A stretch of 64,000 nt of DNA from an uncultured Ruegeria sp. (GTDB lineage Bacteria > Pseudomonadota > Alphaproteobacteria > Rhodobacterales > Rhodobacteraceae), in contig NZ_CANMFF010000004.1 of NCBI RefSeq assembly GCF_947497005.1, positions 186,001-250,000 on the forward strand, in the 5' to 3' direction. Under the pieces are notes generated by a model. The model was not told the DNA's origin. It searched no databases and saw nothing but the letters and a program-made list of their open reading frames with translations. Position numbers and translations under genes: made by a program. Shown one piece after another: positions 1-9,518 of the stretch (the stretch's first letter is position 1; the number at the start of each line of letters is the position of its first letter).

Positions 1-1892
1 TTACCCAGCCCGAGCTGGAAGGGCGTGACATGCTGGTATCGGCCCAGACCGGATCAGGAAAAACCATTGGGTTTGGTTTGGCGGTGGCGCACAGAGTGCT
101 GGGCGAGGAGGAAACCTTCGGGGCGTCGGGTGCGCCGTTAGCGTTGGTTGTTGCGCCGACGCGCGAGTTGGCTCTGCAGGTGAAGCGTGAACTTGGCTGG
201 TTGTATGCCGGGGCAGGCGCGTTTCTGGCCTCATGCGTGGGCGGCATGGACATCCGGGACGAGCGTCGTGCGTTGGCGAGAGGTGCTCATATCGTTGTGG
301 CCACCCCTGGGCGGCTGCGTGACCATATCATGCGGGGTTCAATTGATTTGACGGCCATCCGTGCCGTTGTTCTGGATGAAGCCGATGAAATGCTGGATCT
401 GGGATTCCGCGAGGATCTTGAATTCATCCTTGATGAAACACCTGCCGAACGTCAGACACTGTTGTTTTCCGCCACGGTGCCCCGCGCCATTGCCAATCTG
501 GCCACGCGGTATCAGCGCGACGCGGAACGTGTGAGCACCGTCAGCGAAAAGACCCAGCACGCGGATATCGAGTATCGCGCCATGACAGTGGGCCCCCGTG
601 ATGGTGAAAACGCGATTATCAATGTTTTGCGGTATTACGAGGCCCCGAACGCCATTGTTTTCTGCAACACACGCGCAATGGTTTCGCGTCTGACCGCGCG
701 GTTGTCGAACCGAGGATTTTCGGTTGTGGCCCTTTCTGGCGAATTGACCCAGAGCGAACGATCCAACGCGTTGCAGGCCATGCGCGATGGGCGGGCCCGG
801 GTTTGCGTGGCAACCGATGTCGCGGCCCGTGGGATCGACCTGCCCAACCTTGATCTGGTGGTCCATGCCGAGTTGCCAAACAGCCATGAAACCCTGTTGC
901 ACCGGTCTGGGCGTACGGGTCGCGCAGGTCGCAAGGGCGTCAGCGCGTTGGTCGTCGAGCCCTCATCGCGAAAAAAGGCAGAGCGCATTCTGAAATTCGC
1001 CAAGCTGACGGCTGAATGGGGAACGGCCCCTTCGGCTGATGAGGTGAACGAGCGCGATCAGGTGCGAATGTTCGCGTCGGAGGACTGGCAGGCTGAAGTC
1101 ACGGAAAGCGAAGGCCCGTCAGTTGAGAAACTGATGGCGAGTTTTACTCCGGAGCAGATCGCGGCGGCTTACCTTCGGCAATACAAACTGCGCCATTCCG
1201 CCCCGGAAGAGCTGGCATCTGTCGATCAGCGCGGCCCAAAACCACGTGCTGCTTTTGGTCCCAGCGTCTGGTTCTCTATATCCGAGGGACGCAATCAAAA
1301 CGCGTCTCCACGTCATATGCTGCCGATGATATGCAAGGCAGGCGATCTCACGAAGGACGACATCGGTGCCATCCGGATTGCTGATGACGTTACCTATGTC
1401 GAAATCCGAGAAAGCAGCGTCGACGGTTTTCTGACCGCCATCGGTTCAGACATGAAAATCGAAGGGTCCAAGGAACTTGTGCAATTGGACAAAGCGCCAG
1501 ACCTGTCGTCAACCGGACGACCGGAGTTAAATCGCAAGTTTAAAGGCAAGCCGCCAGGATATAAAAAGGATGCTGCTTCGGCTGAGCGGAAAGCGCCACG
1601 GCGCCAACCCAAGCCCGAGGCTCAGTCCGAAAAACCTGCGTATGCGACCGAACCCCACCTAACCTCAAACGACGATTCAAAAAGTAAGTTCAAAGCAACG
1701 GGTGCAAAACCGAAAACCCGCAAAACTCGCAGCGTTGCGGAAAAGAGCGCGCATTTCAAATCTGCCGGAGATGCCCCAAAAGGCCCGCCGCCGCCAAAGG
1801 GCAAGCCGAGCAGCAAGAAAAACCGTGCACGTACTGCGGCGGCAAAATCTGCAAAAGGTGGCAACGCTGTCCCCAAACGCCGGAAAACCTAG
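1..1892 (+). CDS. DEAD-box ATP-dependent RNA helicase, 5' end outside window
   Basis: ATP-driven RNA remodelling enzyme. The frame is open from base 3, before the first in-window ATG at base 30, so the gene starts upstream and the Q-motif region is missing from view. Counting from that ATG, motif I (AQTGSGKT) is at about residues 5-12, followed by PTRELALQV, DEAD near residue 115, SAT near 147, and the helicase-C motif HRSGRTGRAGRKG near 290. Residues about 412-485 resemble the DbpA-type RNA-binding domain, which suggests a role in ribosome assembly or structured RNA. The last ~110 residues are a Lys/Pro/Ala-rich basic tail, common in alphaproteobacterial members. The helicase assignment is firm; the RNA target is not visible. 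Confidence 0.93.
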   Translation, partial: TQPELEGRDMLVSAQTGSGKTIGFGLAVAHRVLGEEETFGASGAPLALVVAPTRELALQVKRELGWLYAGAGAFLASCVGGMDIRDERRALARGAHIVVATPGRLRDHIMRGSIDLTAIRAVVLDEADEMLDLGFREDLEFILDETPAERQTLLFSATVPRAIANLATRYQRDAERVSTVSEKTQHADIEYRAMTVGPRDGENAIINVLRYYEAPNAIVFCNTRAMVSRLTARLSNRGFSVVALSGELTQSERSNALQAMRDGRARVCVATDVAARGIDLPNLDLVVHAELPNSHETLLHRSGRTGRAGRKGVSALVVEPSSRKKAERILKFAKLTAEWGTAPSADEVNERDQVRMFASEDWQAEVTESEGPSVEKLMASFTPEQIAAAYLRQYKLRHSAPEELASVDQRGPKPRAAFGPSVWFSISEGRNQNASPRHMLPMICKAGDLTKDDIGAIRIADDVTYVEIRESSVDGFLTAIGSDMKIEGSKELVQLDKAPDLSSTGRPELNRKFKGKPPGYKKDAASAERKAPRRQPKPEAQSEKPAYATEPHLTSNDDSKSKFKATGAKPKTRKTRSVAEKSAHFKSAGDAPKGPPPPKGKPSSKKNRARTAAAKSAKGGNAVPKRRKT

Positions 1893-2133
1893 CCACCGGT
1901 CTATTGATTTGCGACTTGGTCAAAGCCTGTGCTCTGGGCTGCGGCAAACGGCTATCTGCCTGAGGTGCTCTCTCTCTCTCGGATGAGGCAGCAAATTACC
2001 CCGAATTCCTGACAGGGAATACACGAGAGCCTAACAGTTGCGTGATTTTTCAGGTTTGGAGCAAAGTAAGCTTTGCTCTTCTTGCCATCTCAATTGAATA
2101 CTGTGGAACAGGACATTCTTTTGTGGAGTTTTC

Positions 2134-4191
2134 ATGCGGTTCAGCGTCGGCATTGCTGTATCTATGCTGGTCGCCCTTTCGATAGGCGTGTCGACGTTTG
2201 TTGTTCATTCGCTGTGGTGGACAACAGCGCGTGACAACAGCCGAATGCTTGCAGCTGAGATCAACAGCCAGATCGCAAACGCCGTCCGTATTGAGGTGGG
2301 CGTAACCCTCAGATCGGCCGAGGCTGCGTGGTCTGCGGTGCGGACGATCTTTGTACAGAATGTCATCGCAACGCGACAGGCTGATAAGCGAGAATTCGTC
2401 TTTCTGTCACAATTGCTGGCGCAACCAAATATTTCCTGGATATTCTTCGGTTGGCCGGATGGAAATTTCTTTGCATCGCACCGACTGGGTGACAGCGGGC
2501 TTGAGATGATTGAAATCGACAAGGAAATTCGCGACCGCGAGTTACGGACCGATCGGTACATCTTTATTCCCGGGGATATCCAGTTCGAAGAACGGAGCTT
2601 TGCCAAGACATCTTACGACCCGCGTGAACATGCCTGGTTTGGTAATTTCATGACTCTGGACTCTAAGGGGTGGATCGAAGCGCGCGATCTGCCGGGCAGT
2701 AACAAGACCGTCTATGCGTTTGCGGGTCCGATCGATGTTAGCCGGGCGCGGCAGGGTGTTCTGGCGGTGGCAATCGAAACCGACCGGTTGTCGCGCTTTC
2801 TGGCGACGCTTGAGCCCGGTGAATTCGGCGCTGCCTTTATTCTGGACGCAGATGGCAACGTAATAGCCGTTCCCGATGCGGAAGCGGACGAAGTTACGCC
2901 CGCGCGAATGGGTGAAGGAGATCTATACGAGGTTGCCAAGATTTCGGGTGAAAAGCTGTTAGGTGGTCCGGACGCCAAGACTTCGGGCAGTTCGAGCAAA
3001 CGCGTGGTCATCGATGGGGTGCCCTATGCAGTTGCCCTTACGCCCTTGGGTTTTTACGGCTGGCGTGTCGCAACGGTCATTCCAGAATCGGCCTTCTTGT
3101 CAGGCATCGATGAAACCTTGATAGACCTGATCTATATTCTGATCGGAGTTGTGATCGTCGCCACCGCTCTGGCGATCTGGCTGATCCGTAGAATTGTAGC
3201 AAATCCACTTGCGCGCATCGCTGAAGACCTGAGCAAAATCGAACGTTTTGATGTTGAACACATTCCACGCAGGCCTTCAAACCTGTCTGAGCTGGCCAAT
3301 CTGTCCGCCGCCACTGCAAGTATGGCAGCGGGATTGTCTGCGTTCCGAAAATACGTACCAACCGATCTTGTGCAGATGCTGGTTGCCGAGGGTATCAAAA
3401 CGCAGCCAGGTGGCGACATGAAGCAGATATCCGTGTTGTTCTGTGACGTGACCGGATTTACCGGATTGTCGGAAAAACTTGGCCCCAAAATTATCCAATT
3501 GATGGAGCCTTTTTTCACCGCAGCAGCAGCAGCCGTTGCCCGCCATGACGGCACAATCGATAAATTCATGGGTGACGCGGTCATGGCGATCTGGGGGGCA
3601 CCTCGTACGGATGCCTCCCATGCCGAGAATGCTTGTCGCGCGGCATTGGACCTTGCAGCCACCGTAGAAGAGGCCGGCATTGAGGACGAGGCTGGCAATC
3701 CACTGCGTGTCAGGATCGGGTTGAACAGTGGAGAAGCTCTGGTCGGAAATATCGGATCAGAGCAACGGTTGAACTACACCGCTATTGGCGATGTTGTGAA
3801 TGTTGCCAGCCGTTTGGAAGGGGCCAATAAGGATTACGGCACGCTCATTCTGATTGGTCCCGAGACGAGGCGTGAAGCGGCGGACGCAATTGTCGTGCGT
3901 GAGTTGGACACGCTTACGGTTTTTGGGCGGGCCGAAGAGTTGGTGGTCTATGAGCTGATCGCGATGGCGGATAGTTTTGATGGATTATCTGCTTGGATTG
4001 AAACCTACGAAAAGGGTCTTGCGCATTATCGAGCGGGGCAGTTCGAGAAGGCCATAGCTGCCTTTGAGTCTGCTGATAACGAGCGGGGTGGAGACCCTGT
4101 GTCGGGCGCCATGAAATCGCGAGCAATGAATCTGCTGGCCAACCCCCCGTCACAAGATTGGCGCGCGGTGACACATACAGACAAGAAATAA
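2134..4191 (+). CDS. membrane class III adenylate/guanylate cyclase with periplasmic sensor
   Basis: Predicted to make cAMP in response to a periplasmic signal. The 685-residue protein has a TM helix at about 5-27, a ~300-residue periplasmic CACHE-like region, a second TM at about 328-352, a HAMP-like linker, and a class III cyclase domain from about 428 to 600. In the cyclase domain the metal-binding aspartates lie in FCDVTGF and GDAVMAIWG. The Lys in DKFMGD and the Asp in IGDVVN are the residues expected for adenine selectivity, and NVASR supplies the transition-state Asn/Arg pair. About 90 C-terminal residues follow, resembling one TPR-like repeat. It stands alone, 241 bp after the helicase. 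GTGGAG lies upstream of the ATG. The ligand is unknown. Confidence 0.9.
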   Translation: MRFSVGIAVSMLVALSIGVSTFVVHSLWWTTARDNSRMLAAEINSQIANAVRIEVGVTLRSAEAAWSAVRTIFVQNVIATRQADKREFVFLSQLLAQPNISWIFFGWPDGNFFASHRLGDSGLEMIEIDKEIRDRELRTDRYIFIPGDIQFEERSFAKTSYDPREHAWFGNFMTLDSKGWIEARDLPGSNKTVYAFAGPIDVSRARQGVLAVAIETDRLSRFLATLEPGEFGAAFILDADGNVIAVPDAEADEVTPARMGEGDLYEVAKISGEKLLGGPDAKTSGSSSKRVVIDGVPYAVALTPLGFYGWRVATVIPESAFLSGIDETLIDLIYILIGVVIVATALAIWLIRRIVANPLARIAEDLSKIERFDVEHIPRRPSNLSELANLSAATASMAAGLSAFRKYVPTDLVQMLVAEGIKTQPGGDMKQISVLFCDVTGFTGLSEKLGPKIIQLMEPFFTAAAAAVARHDGTIDKFMGDAVMAIWGAPRTDASHAENACRAALDLAATVEEAGIEDEAGNPLRVRIGLNSGEALVGNIGSEQRLNYTAIGDVVNVASRLEGANKDYGTLILIGPETRREAADAIVVRELDTLTVFGRAEELVVYELIAMADSFDGLSAWIETYEKGLAHYRAGQFEKAIAAFESADNERGGDPVSGAMKSRAMNLLANPPSQDWRAVTHTDKK

Positions 4192-4238
4192 GTGCGTGGG
4201 CTTCGAGATTTGAGACTCGGTTGCCCTGATGCGTTTCA

Positions 4239-4477
4239 CTACCGATCATCCGTTGCCAGCGCCAATCCAAGGCCTGATCCGAAAAAAGGATGCCTTTCAG
4301 CTTGTGGCGAATCCGTCCTAACCTGGCAATAACCGGGCGTACCGAGTGAGCGCAGGCTGACCACAAAAGATTACCAAAAAGAATTACAGCAACGTAGATC
4401 AGCGCATCATTCGGGCCGGGTATGGCGACTAGGATTGCAGTTGCACCGATCAACGCAAATGCAAGGCCATGGTCCAT
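4239..4477 (-). pseudogene. decayed LysE/RhtB-family amino acid exporter
   Basis: Remnant of a ~205-residue LysE-type translocator, now about 79 codons. On the minus strand an AGGA ribosome site precedes ATG at 4477. The first ~23 residues (MDHGLAFALIGATAIL, then the family's PGPN motif) are a normal LysE N-terminus. After ~8 more residues the reading jumps to the family's C-terminal stretch (NLLWSACAHSVRPVIARLG), so roughly 120 central residues are gone. A second lesion lies in the A6 run at 4282-4287: shifting frame there restores the usual ending GLGLALATDDR and a stop at 4239-4241. Without the shift the frame runs into the adenylate cyclase gene. The double lesion makes a functional protein very unlikely. 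Confidence 0.75.
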
Positions 4478-4712
4478 GTTTAATTCCTGTTTGGAACCAC
4501 GTTTAGCACTTTTCGTCTGAATGTCGGATACGTTGGTCTCGACGTTCTCCAGCTCGATTGGCCGGGTTCCAAAGCTTCTGCGCATAAACAATACTCGTAT
4601 TGCCAGGCGGCTACTTCTGCCGTCCGAAAGGCTTTCACGCCCGATGAAAAAGGTCGGAGGCCTTTATCTTTCAGCACGACTTGTGGCAATGCTCTGCACC
4701 GGAGGATAGGTG

Positions 4713-5729
4713 ATGGAAACACTTAGCATAAAAAAACGAAATGCATCGCGCCTGTTGGCGGGGGTTGTGCAAATGGCACCGTTTACAAAGGTTCCGGTGA
4801 TCAATATCGCCGCGCTGAAAGATGGCGACCCTGTTTCCAAGCAACGCGTTGCTGATGCCATCTGGACCGCCTGCACGCAAGTAGGGTTCTTTTATGTTTC
4901 GGACCACGGCCTTGACCCAGATATTCGGGCAGGGGCCTTTACCGCTGCCCAACGGTTTTTCGATTTACCCGATGTAGAGAAGCGTAAGGTTTCGATCCGC
5001 AATTCTCCGCTTCTGCGTGGCTATGGTGGGTTGCTGGAGGAAAATACCAACCCAGACAACCACGGTGATCTGCATGAGCATTTTGACCTGGCGCTGGATC
5101 TGGGTCCAGACGACCCTGACACTGCGGCGGGCACATATGGGTGTGGGCCAAATCAATGGCCCGAGTTGGACAATTTCCGGGAACCGGTGATGGCCTATCA
5201 TCGCGAAATGCTACGCCTGAGCGAGACGCTTTTTTGTGGATTCGCCCTGTCTCTGGGTCTGCCGGAAGACTATTTTGCAGCACATATCACGAAACCTATC
5301 GCCGAGCTGCGTCTGGCGCATTATCCGCCTCAAACGCCGATCCATGACCCGGAAAAGATCATGGGTATCGGTGCGCATTCCGACTACGACGCTTTCACAA
5401 TTGTTGCCACGGATGACGTGCCCGCGCTTGAGGTGCAGAATACGGCTGATCAATGGATCCCCGTGCCCCCCATTTCGGATACATTTGTGGTGAATGTCGG
5501 TGATCTGCTGCAGCGTTGGACGAACGATCTGTACCGCTCGACTTTTCATCGGGTCGTCAATCGTACCGGTCTGGAGCGATACTCGCTGCCGTTTTTTGCC
5601 AGCACCAATCCACTGACGGAACTGGGTGTGTTGGACAACTGCCAGTCCGAAGCGCGCCCGCCACGATATGCTCCGATCAGCGCGGTTGAATATATCGGTA
5701 CACTGATGCGCGAATCCTACGGGATTTAG
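4713..5729 (+). CDS. 2-oxoglutarate/Fe(II)-dependent oxygenase, isopenicillin-N-synthase-like
   Basis: Non-haem iron oxygenase of the IPNS/flavanone-hydroxylase superfamily. The N-terminal DIOX_N domain begins with VPVINIAAL, and the C-terminal jelly roll holds the iron ligands His222 and Asp224 (GAHSDYD) and His279 (FHRVVNR). The RxS motif that binds the 2-oxoglutarate carboxylate follows (RYSLPFF). I chose ATG 4713 because GGAGGA lies 6 bases upstream. An in-frame GTG at 4710 and ATG at 4773 (preceded by GGCGGGGG) are alternatives, and the latter gives a more typical family N-terminus. It converges with the M24 peptidase gene, 11 bp away. The substrate cannot be read from sequence. Confidence 0.88.
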   Translation: METLSIKKRNASRLLAGVVQMAPFTKVPVINIAALKDGDPVSKQRVADAIWTACTQVGFFYVSDHGLDPDIRAGAFTAAQRFFDLPDVEKRKVSIRNSPLLRGYGGLLEENTNPDNHGDLHEHFDLALDLGPDDPDTAAGTYGCGPNQWPELDNFREPVMAYHREMLRLSETLFCGFALSLGLPEDYFAAHITKPIAELRLAHYPPQTPIHDPEKIMGIGAHSDYDAFTIVATDDVPALEVQNTADQWIPVPPISDTFVVNVGDLLQRWTNDLYRSTFHRVVNRTGLERYSLPFFASTNPLTELGVLDNCQSEARPPRYAPISAVEYIGTLMRESYGI

Positions 5730-5740
5730 AAGCTCGGTCG

Positions 5741-7543
5741 CTATAAACGCTCGCAGGCTGCCGTAGTCCATGTCAAAGCGTGCGGCGACAATCTGGGGCC
5801 GAGGCGAGCCAATAAATCCGCATGATAGGTGTTCACCCAGTTGCGTTCCGCATCAGTCAACATCTCTGTCATCAACATGTCGGTCTGAATGGGGCACCAT
5901 GTCAGGTTTGAAAACGCCATGAACCCATTGCTTAGTTGCACCACTTCGAAAAGGTTTTCGATCCGAATTCCAAACCGGTCAGTTTCATAATATCCGGGCT
6001 CAATGGACAGGATCATACCCGGGGCCAGATCGATCGGGTTATAAGGCTTGCCTATGCGTTGGGGATGTTCATGCACGGACAGCCGATGTCCTACGCCGTG
6101 GCCTGTGCCGTGGTCATAATCCAACCCAAGATCCCACAGCGGGCGACGGCAGATCGCATCGATGTGGTGACCCTGTGTGCCCGGCGGGAACCGCAGCGTT
6201 GCGATGGCGTAAAAAGCTTTGAATACCGCTGTGTAGGCCCGATCATACCCATCGGGTCTGTTTGGCCCAAAAGCGAAACTTCGCGTGGCATCCGTGGTGC
6301 CAGTGTCGTATTGCCCGCCTGAATCCAGCAGATATGTGTCTTCGGGACGGATTGGAGCCGAATTGTTGTCCTGCGTTGCATAATGGCACATTGCGGCATT
6401 TCCGGCAGCAGCGGATATCGAATTGAAGCTTTGCTCGAGAAACCCTGGCCGGCCTTGGCGAAAGTTAAACATGGCTTCCTCGGCCTCGCGTTCTGTGACT
6501 GGCGTGTCAGCGGTGGCGCGGCGTGGAACTTCAGAAGCCAACCAGGCGCAGAACTCGACCCAGGCAATGCCGTCTTCAATATGGCAGGCCCGCATCCCTT
6601 CCACTTCGACCGGGTTCTTAAGGGCTTTGCTTGCGGTTAAAAAACTGCCCTGCGGGATTGCAGCAGCGCTGGTCTGTTCAATTGCCATGCGGACGGCCGT
6701 GGGTGAAAAATCAGGATCGAACAGGACATTCTGCCCCGGTTTGATCCGGCTTTTCAACGTGGACAGAAAATCCTCCTGCGGACAGATCCCTACCGCATCC
6801 GGTAGATGATCCGTGACATCCTGTTTTAGTTTTGACGACGCGACGAACCAAAGCACCTGACCGGTCGTATCCACAATGGCAAAGGACTGTGGCACCGGGT
6901 TAAAGGCCACATCTGCCCCTCGGACATTCAACAGCCAGGCAATGTTGTCCGGCTGCGTCTCAACCATCAGTTCTGCACCACGGGCATCTATCTTCTTTGC
7001 CAAATTGCTGATCTTTTCCTGTGCAGACTGACCCGAGATTTGCACAGGGAAAGGGGCTACCTTCCCTCTGGGCATTTGTGGTTGATCCGTCCAGATAACG
7101 TCCACCGGGTTGTTTTCGACCGGGATCAACTCACCCTGTTTCAATGCTCCGGCGAACCGATCAAACAGGACGGGTGGCACATGCATGGGATCGAATCCGA
7201 TGCGCCAGTCTGGCTGCGATGTTGCAGCCAGCCAGTTCTCGGGCGGATCATCGAACAGATGGTGGTGGGAAAACAGGGGTTCCAGGCATTGGTTTGCTGC
7301 CTGAACAACATACCTTCCGTCCACGAAAATTGCGACTGTTTCCATGGTGACGATCGCCAGGCCTGCTGATCCGGTAAAGCCCGTCACATAGGCAAGGCGT
7401 TCATCATGGGGCGCGACATATTCCGCTTGATACGCATCGTATCGGGGCAGAATAAAAGCATCCAGACGACACGATTGCAGTTCGGCCCGCAGGGCCGCGA
7501 CGATTGGGGCTCGGTTTGTGTCCGGTGCGTCAAGCATTGGCAT
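5741..7543 (-). CDS. Xaa-Pro aminopeptidase, M24B family (long APP1 type)
   Basis: Cytoplasmic metallopeptidase that removes the residue preceding proline. At 600 residues it matches the three-domain eukaryote-like aminopeptidase P rather than the ~440-residue E. coli PepP. Two creatinase-like N-domains precede the pita-bread fold. All five metal ligands are visible: Asp in LLDSGGQYDTGTTDATR (two), His in HGTGHGVGH, Glu in SIEPGYYE and Glu in GIRIENL. Four in-frame ATGs lie near the start; I chose 7543 because GAAGAG stands 4 bases upstream. ATG 7537 overlaps the stop of the upstream ATPase gene. It is the last gene of the minus-strand dipeptide importer operon, which fits hydrolysis of imported proline peptides. 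Confidence 0.9.
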   Translation of the reverse strand: MPMLDAPDTNRAPIVAALRAELQSCRLDAFILPRYDAYQAEYVAPHDERLAYVTGFTGSAGLAIVTMETVAIFVDGRYVVQAANQCLEPLFSHHHLFDDPPENWLAATSQPDWRIGFDPMHVPPVLFDRFAGALKQGELIPVENNPVDVIWTDQPQMPRGKVAPFPVQISGQSAQEKISNLAKKIDARGAELMVETQPDNIAWLLNVRGADVAFNPVPQSFAIVDTTGQVLWFVASSKLKQDVTDHLPDAVGICPQEDFLSTLKSRIKPGQNVLFDPDFSPTAVRMAIEQTSAAAIPQGSFLTASKALKNPVEVEGMRACHIEDGIAWVEFCAWLASEVPRRATADTPVTEREAEEAMFNFRQGRPGFLEQSFNSISAAAGNAAMCHYATQDNNSAPIRPEDTYLLDSGGQYDTGTTDATRSFAFGPNRPDGYDRAYTAVFKAFYAIATLRFPPGTQGHHIDAICRRPLWDLGLDYDHGTGHGVGHRLSVHEHPQRIGKPYNPIDLAPGMILSIEPGYYETDRFGIRIENLFEVVQLSNGFMAFSNLTWCPIQTDMLMTEMLTDAERNWVNTYHADLLARLGPRLSPHALTWTTAACERL

Positions 7544-8528
7544 TGATCTCTTCGACATGGTGGCAGGCAACCTCGCCCCGTCCCTTGAACGGCAAAAGGA
7601 CGGGCAACGTAGTCTTGCAGGTTTCGGTGGCGTGGCGGCAACGCACGTGGAACGGGCATCCAGACGGCATGTTCAGCGGCGAAGGCAGCTCGCCCTCCAG
7701 CTTGACCGCCTTGCCCCTTTCGTCGGGGTTAAGGGATGGAGCCGCAGACAGCAGCGCCTGACTGTAAGGATGCGCGGGTGCTGAAAACAGGGTCTCGCTG
7801 TCGCCGACCTCGACAATGCGACCCAGATAGATCACTGCCACCCGGTTCGAAACATGACGAACCAACCGCAGGTCGTGGGCGACAAACAGGATTGTCAGGT
7901 CCAGAGTCTCTTGCAATTCCAGAAGCAGATTGACCACCTGTGCCTGAACCGAGACGTCCAGTGCTGAAACCAGTTCATCCGCGATCAGAACCTCGGGCTC
8001 GACCGCCAGGGCCCGTGCGATGGCTATGCGTTGCCGTTGGCCACCTGAAAATTCATGTGGCAGCTTATGTTGTGCGTCCTGTGACAGGCGAACCAATTCC
8101 AACAACTCGGCAACGCGGGCGGGAATTTTCGCATCTGGGCGCATCTTATGTACGCTCAGGGCTTCGGCAAGTATCTGGCCCGTGGTCATTCGGGGGTTGA
8201 GTGACGAATAGGGATCTTGAAACATCATCTGGACGCGACGGTTATAGGCCCTGTCTGCGCGCTGTTCAGTGCCAAAAACATCCTGCCCGTCAAAGCGGAT
8301 TTCGCCCTCGCTGGGTGTGTAAAGGCGTACGATGCAACGAGCCAAAGTCGATTTTCCGCACCCGGACTCTCCAACGACGCCCAGCGTTTCACCACGGATC
8401 AGATCCAGACTGACCCCGTTCAGCGCATTGACAACGCGCCCCGGGCGACCTGTGACGTAATCTGCAGGGCTTCGCCCCATTGGGAACCGCAGATGCAGAT
8501 CGCGGATTTCCATTACAGTGCCAGTCAT
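7530..8528 (-). CDS. peptide ABC transporter ATPase, OppF/DppF type
   Basis: Nucleotide-binding subunit of a dipeptide/oligopeptide importer, 332 residues. Walker A is GESGCGKST, the signature is FSGGQRQRIAIARAL, and Walker B is VLIADELVSALDVS. The carboxy end carries the oligo_HPY extension with the Cys-rich motif CPFHVRCRHATETC, typical of the F subunit and of iron-sulfur-binding peptide ABC ATPases. Its ATG overlaps the stop of the D-type ATPase gene upstream by the ATGA arrangement, so the two are translationally coupled. The Walker B motif reads DELVSALD instead of the commoner DEPVSALD; the catalytic Glu is retained. Confidence 0.93.
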   Translation of the reverse strand: MTGTVMEIRDLHLRFPMGRSPADYVTGRPGRVVNALNGVSLDLIRGETLGVVGESGCGKSTLARCIVRLYTPSEGEIRFDGQDVFGTEQRADRAYNRRVQMMFQDPYSSLNPRMTTGQILAEALSVHKMRPDAKIPARVAELLELVRLSQDAQHKLPHEFSGGQRQRIAIARALAVEPEVLIADELVSALDVSVQAQVVNLLLELQETLDLTILFVAHDLRLVRHVSNRVAVIYLGRIVEVGDSETLFSAPAHPYSQALLSAAPSLNPDERGKAVKLEGELPSPLNMPSGCPFHVRCRHATETCKTTLPVLLPFKGRGEVACHHVEEINANA

Positions 8529-9517
8529 GCCGCATTTCCCTGAGATTTGGTAACCGGGTTAAAGCAGGCGACCTGTCGCCCCTCGGTGATCAGCGACAGG
8601 GCGGGACGGTCCTGACTGCATGGCGCAATGCAAGACGTGCATCGGGGGGCAAATGCACAGCCAGGTGGCAAGGCGTCCAGACCGGGGGGAACACCCGGCA
8701 CGGAATAAAGCGGCGTTCGCGGCGGCAGGTTCTCCGGCACCGACCGCATCAGCCCGACCGTGTAGGGGTGGCGTGGTTCACGCAGTACATCCCGCACCAG
8801 CCCCTGCTCGACAATCCGGCCCGCGTACATCACGGCAACATTGTCACAGGTTTGCGCCACAACACCCAGATCGTGAGTTACCAGCAAAACCCCCATATCC
8901 ATGTCCTGTGCTAGTCGCAGGATCAGGTCGAGGATCTGCGCCTGAATGGTCACATCCAGTGCCGTGGTCGGCTCGTCCGCCAACAACAATTTCGGGTTTG
9001 CCGCCAGCGCGATAGCGATCATCACCCGTTGTCGCATCCCGCCGGAAAACTGGTGCGGGTAATCCTTTAGGCGCTGCGCGGCAGAAGGGATTCCGACCAG
9101 ATCCAGCATTTCGATGGCGCGATCCCGACGCGCGGCACGTGGCAGGTCTGTATGAGCGCGCAAGGTTTCCTCAAGCTGCAATCCAACCGTGAGCAGTGGA
9201 TTGAGTGAGGTCATCGGCTCTTGAAAAATCATAGCGATTTCGCGGCCCTGTATCTGACGCAATGCGCGATCCGCCATCTCAACCAGATCACGACCCTGCC
9301 AGCGTACTTGCCCGGTCACATCTCCATAGCGGCGCGCCAACCCGATAATCGAACGCAGAGTGACGCTTTTGCCTGACCCACTTTCGCCAACCAGCCCCAG
9401 AACCTCGCCCCGTGCGACCGAGAAGCTGACATCGCGCAACGCGGGCAAAGCCCGGCCATTGCGGTGGAATGTTGTATTCAGGCCGTCGACCTGAAGGATC
9501 GGTGTATTTTCGTCCAT
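8525..9517 (-). CDS. peptide ABC transporter ATPase, OppD/DppD type
   Basis: Second ATPase of the same importer, 330 residues. Walker A is GESGSGKS, the Q-loop is [10 protein letters not shown], the signature is [15 protein letters not shown], and Walker B is [13 protein letters not shown] with switch His in VTHDLGV. The C-terminal oligo_HPY region has [14 protein letters not shown]. The gene starts 1 base after the permease stop and ends by overlapping the F-type ATPase start. The pair would form an asymmetric heterodimer below the two permeases. The family assignment is secure; substrate range is set by the binding protein. Confidence 0.93.
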   Translation of the reverse strand: MDENTPILQVDGLNTTFHRNGRALPALRDVSFSVARGEVLGLVGESGSGKSVTLRSIIGLARRYGDVTGQVRWQGRDLVEMADRALRQIQGREIAMIFQEPMTSLNPLLTVGLQLEETLRAHTDLPRAARRDRAIEMLDLVGIPSAAQRLKDYPHQFSGGMRQRVMIAIALAANPKLLLADEPTTALDVTIQAQILDLILRLAQDMDMGVLLVTHDLGVVAQTCDNVAVMYAGRIVEQGLVRDVLREPRHPYTVGLMRSVPENLPPRTPLYSVPGVPPGLDALPPGCAFAPRCTSCIAPCSQDRPALSLITEGRQVACFNPVTKSQGNAA

Positions 9518-9518
9518 C

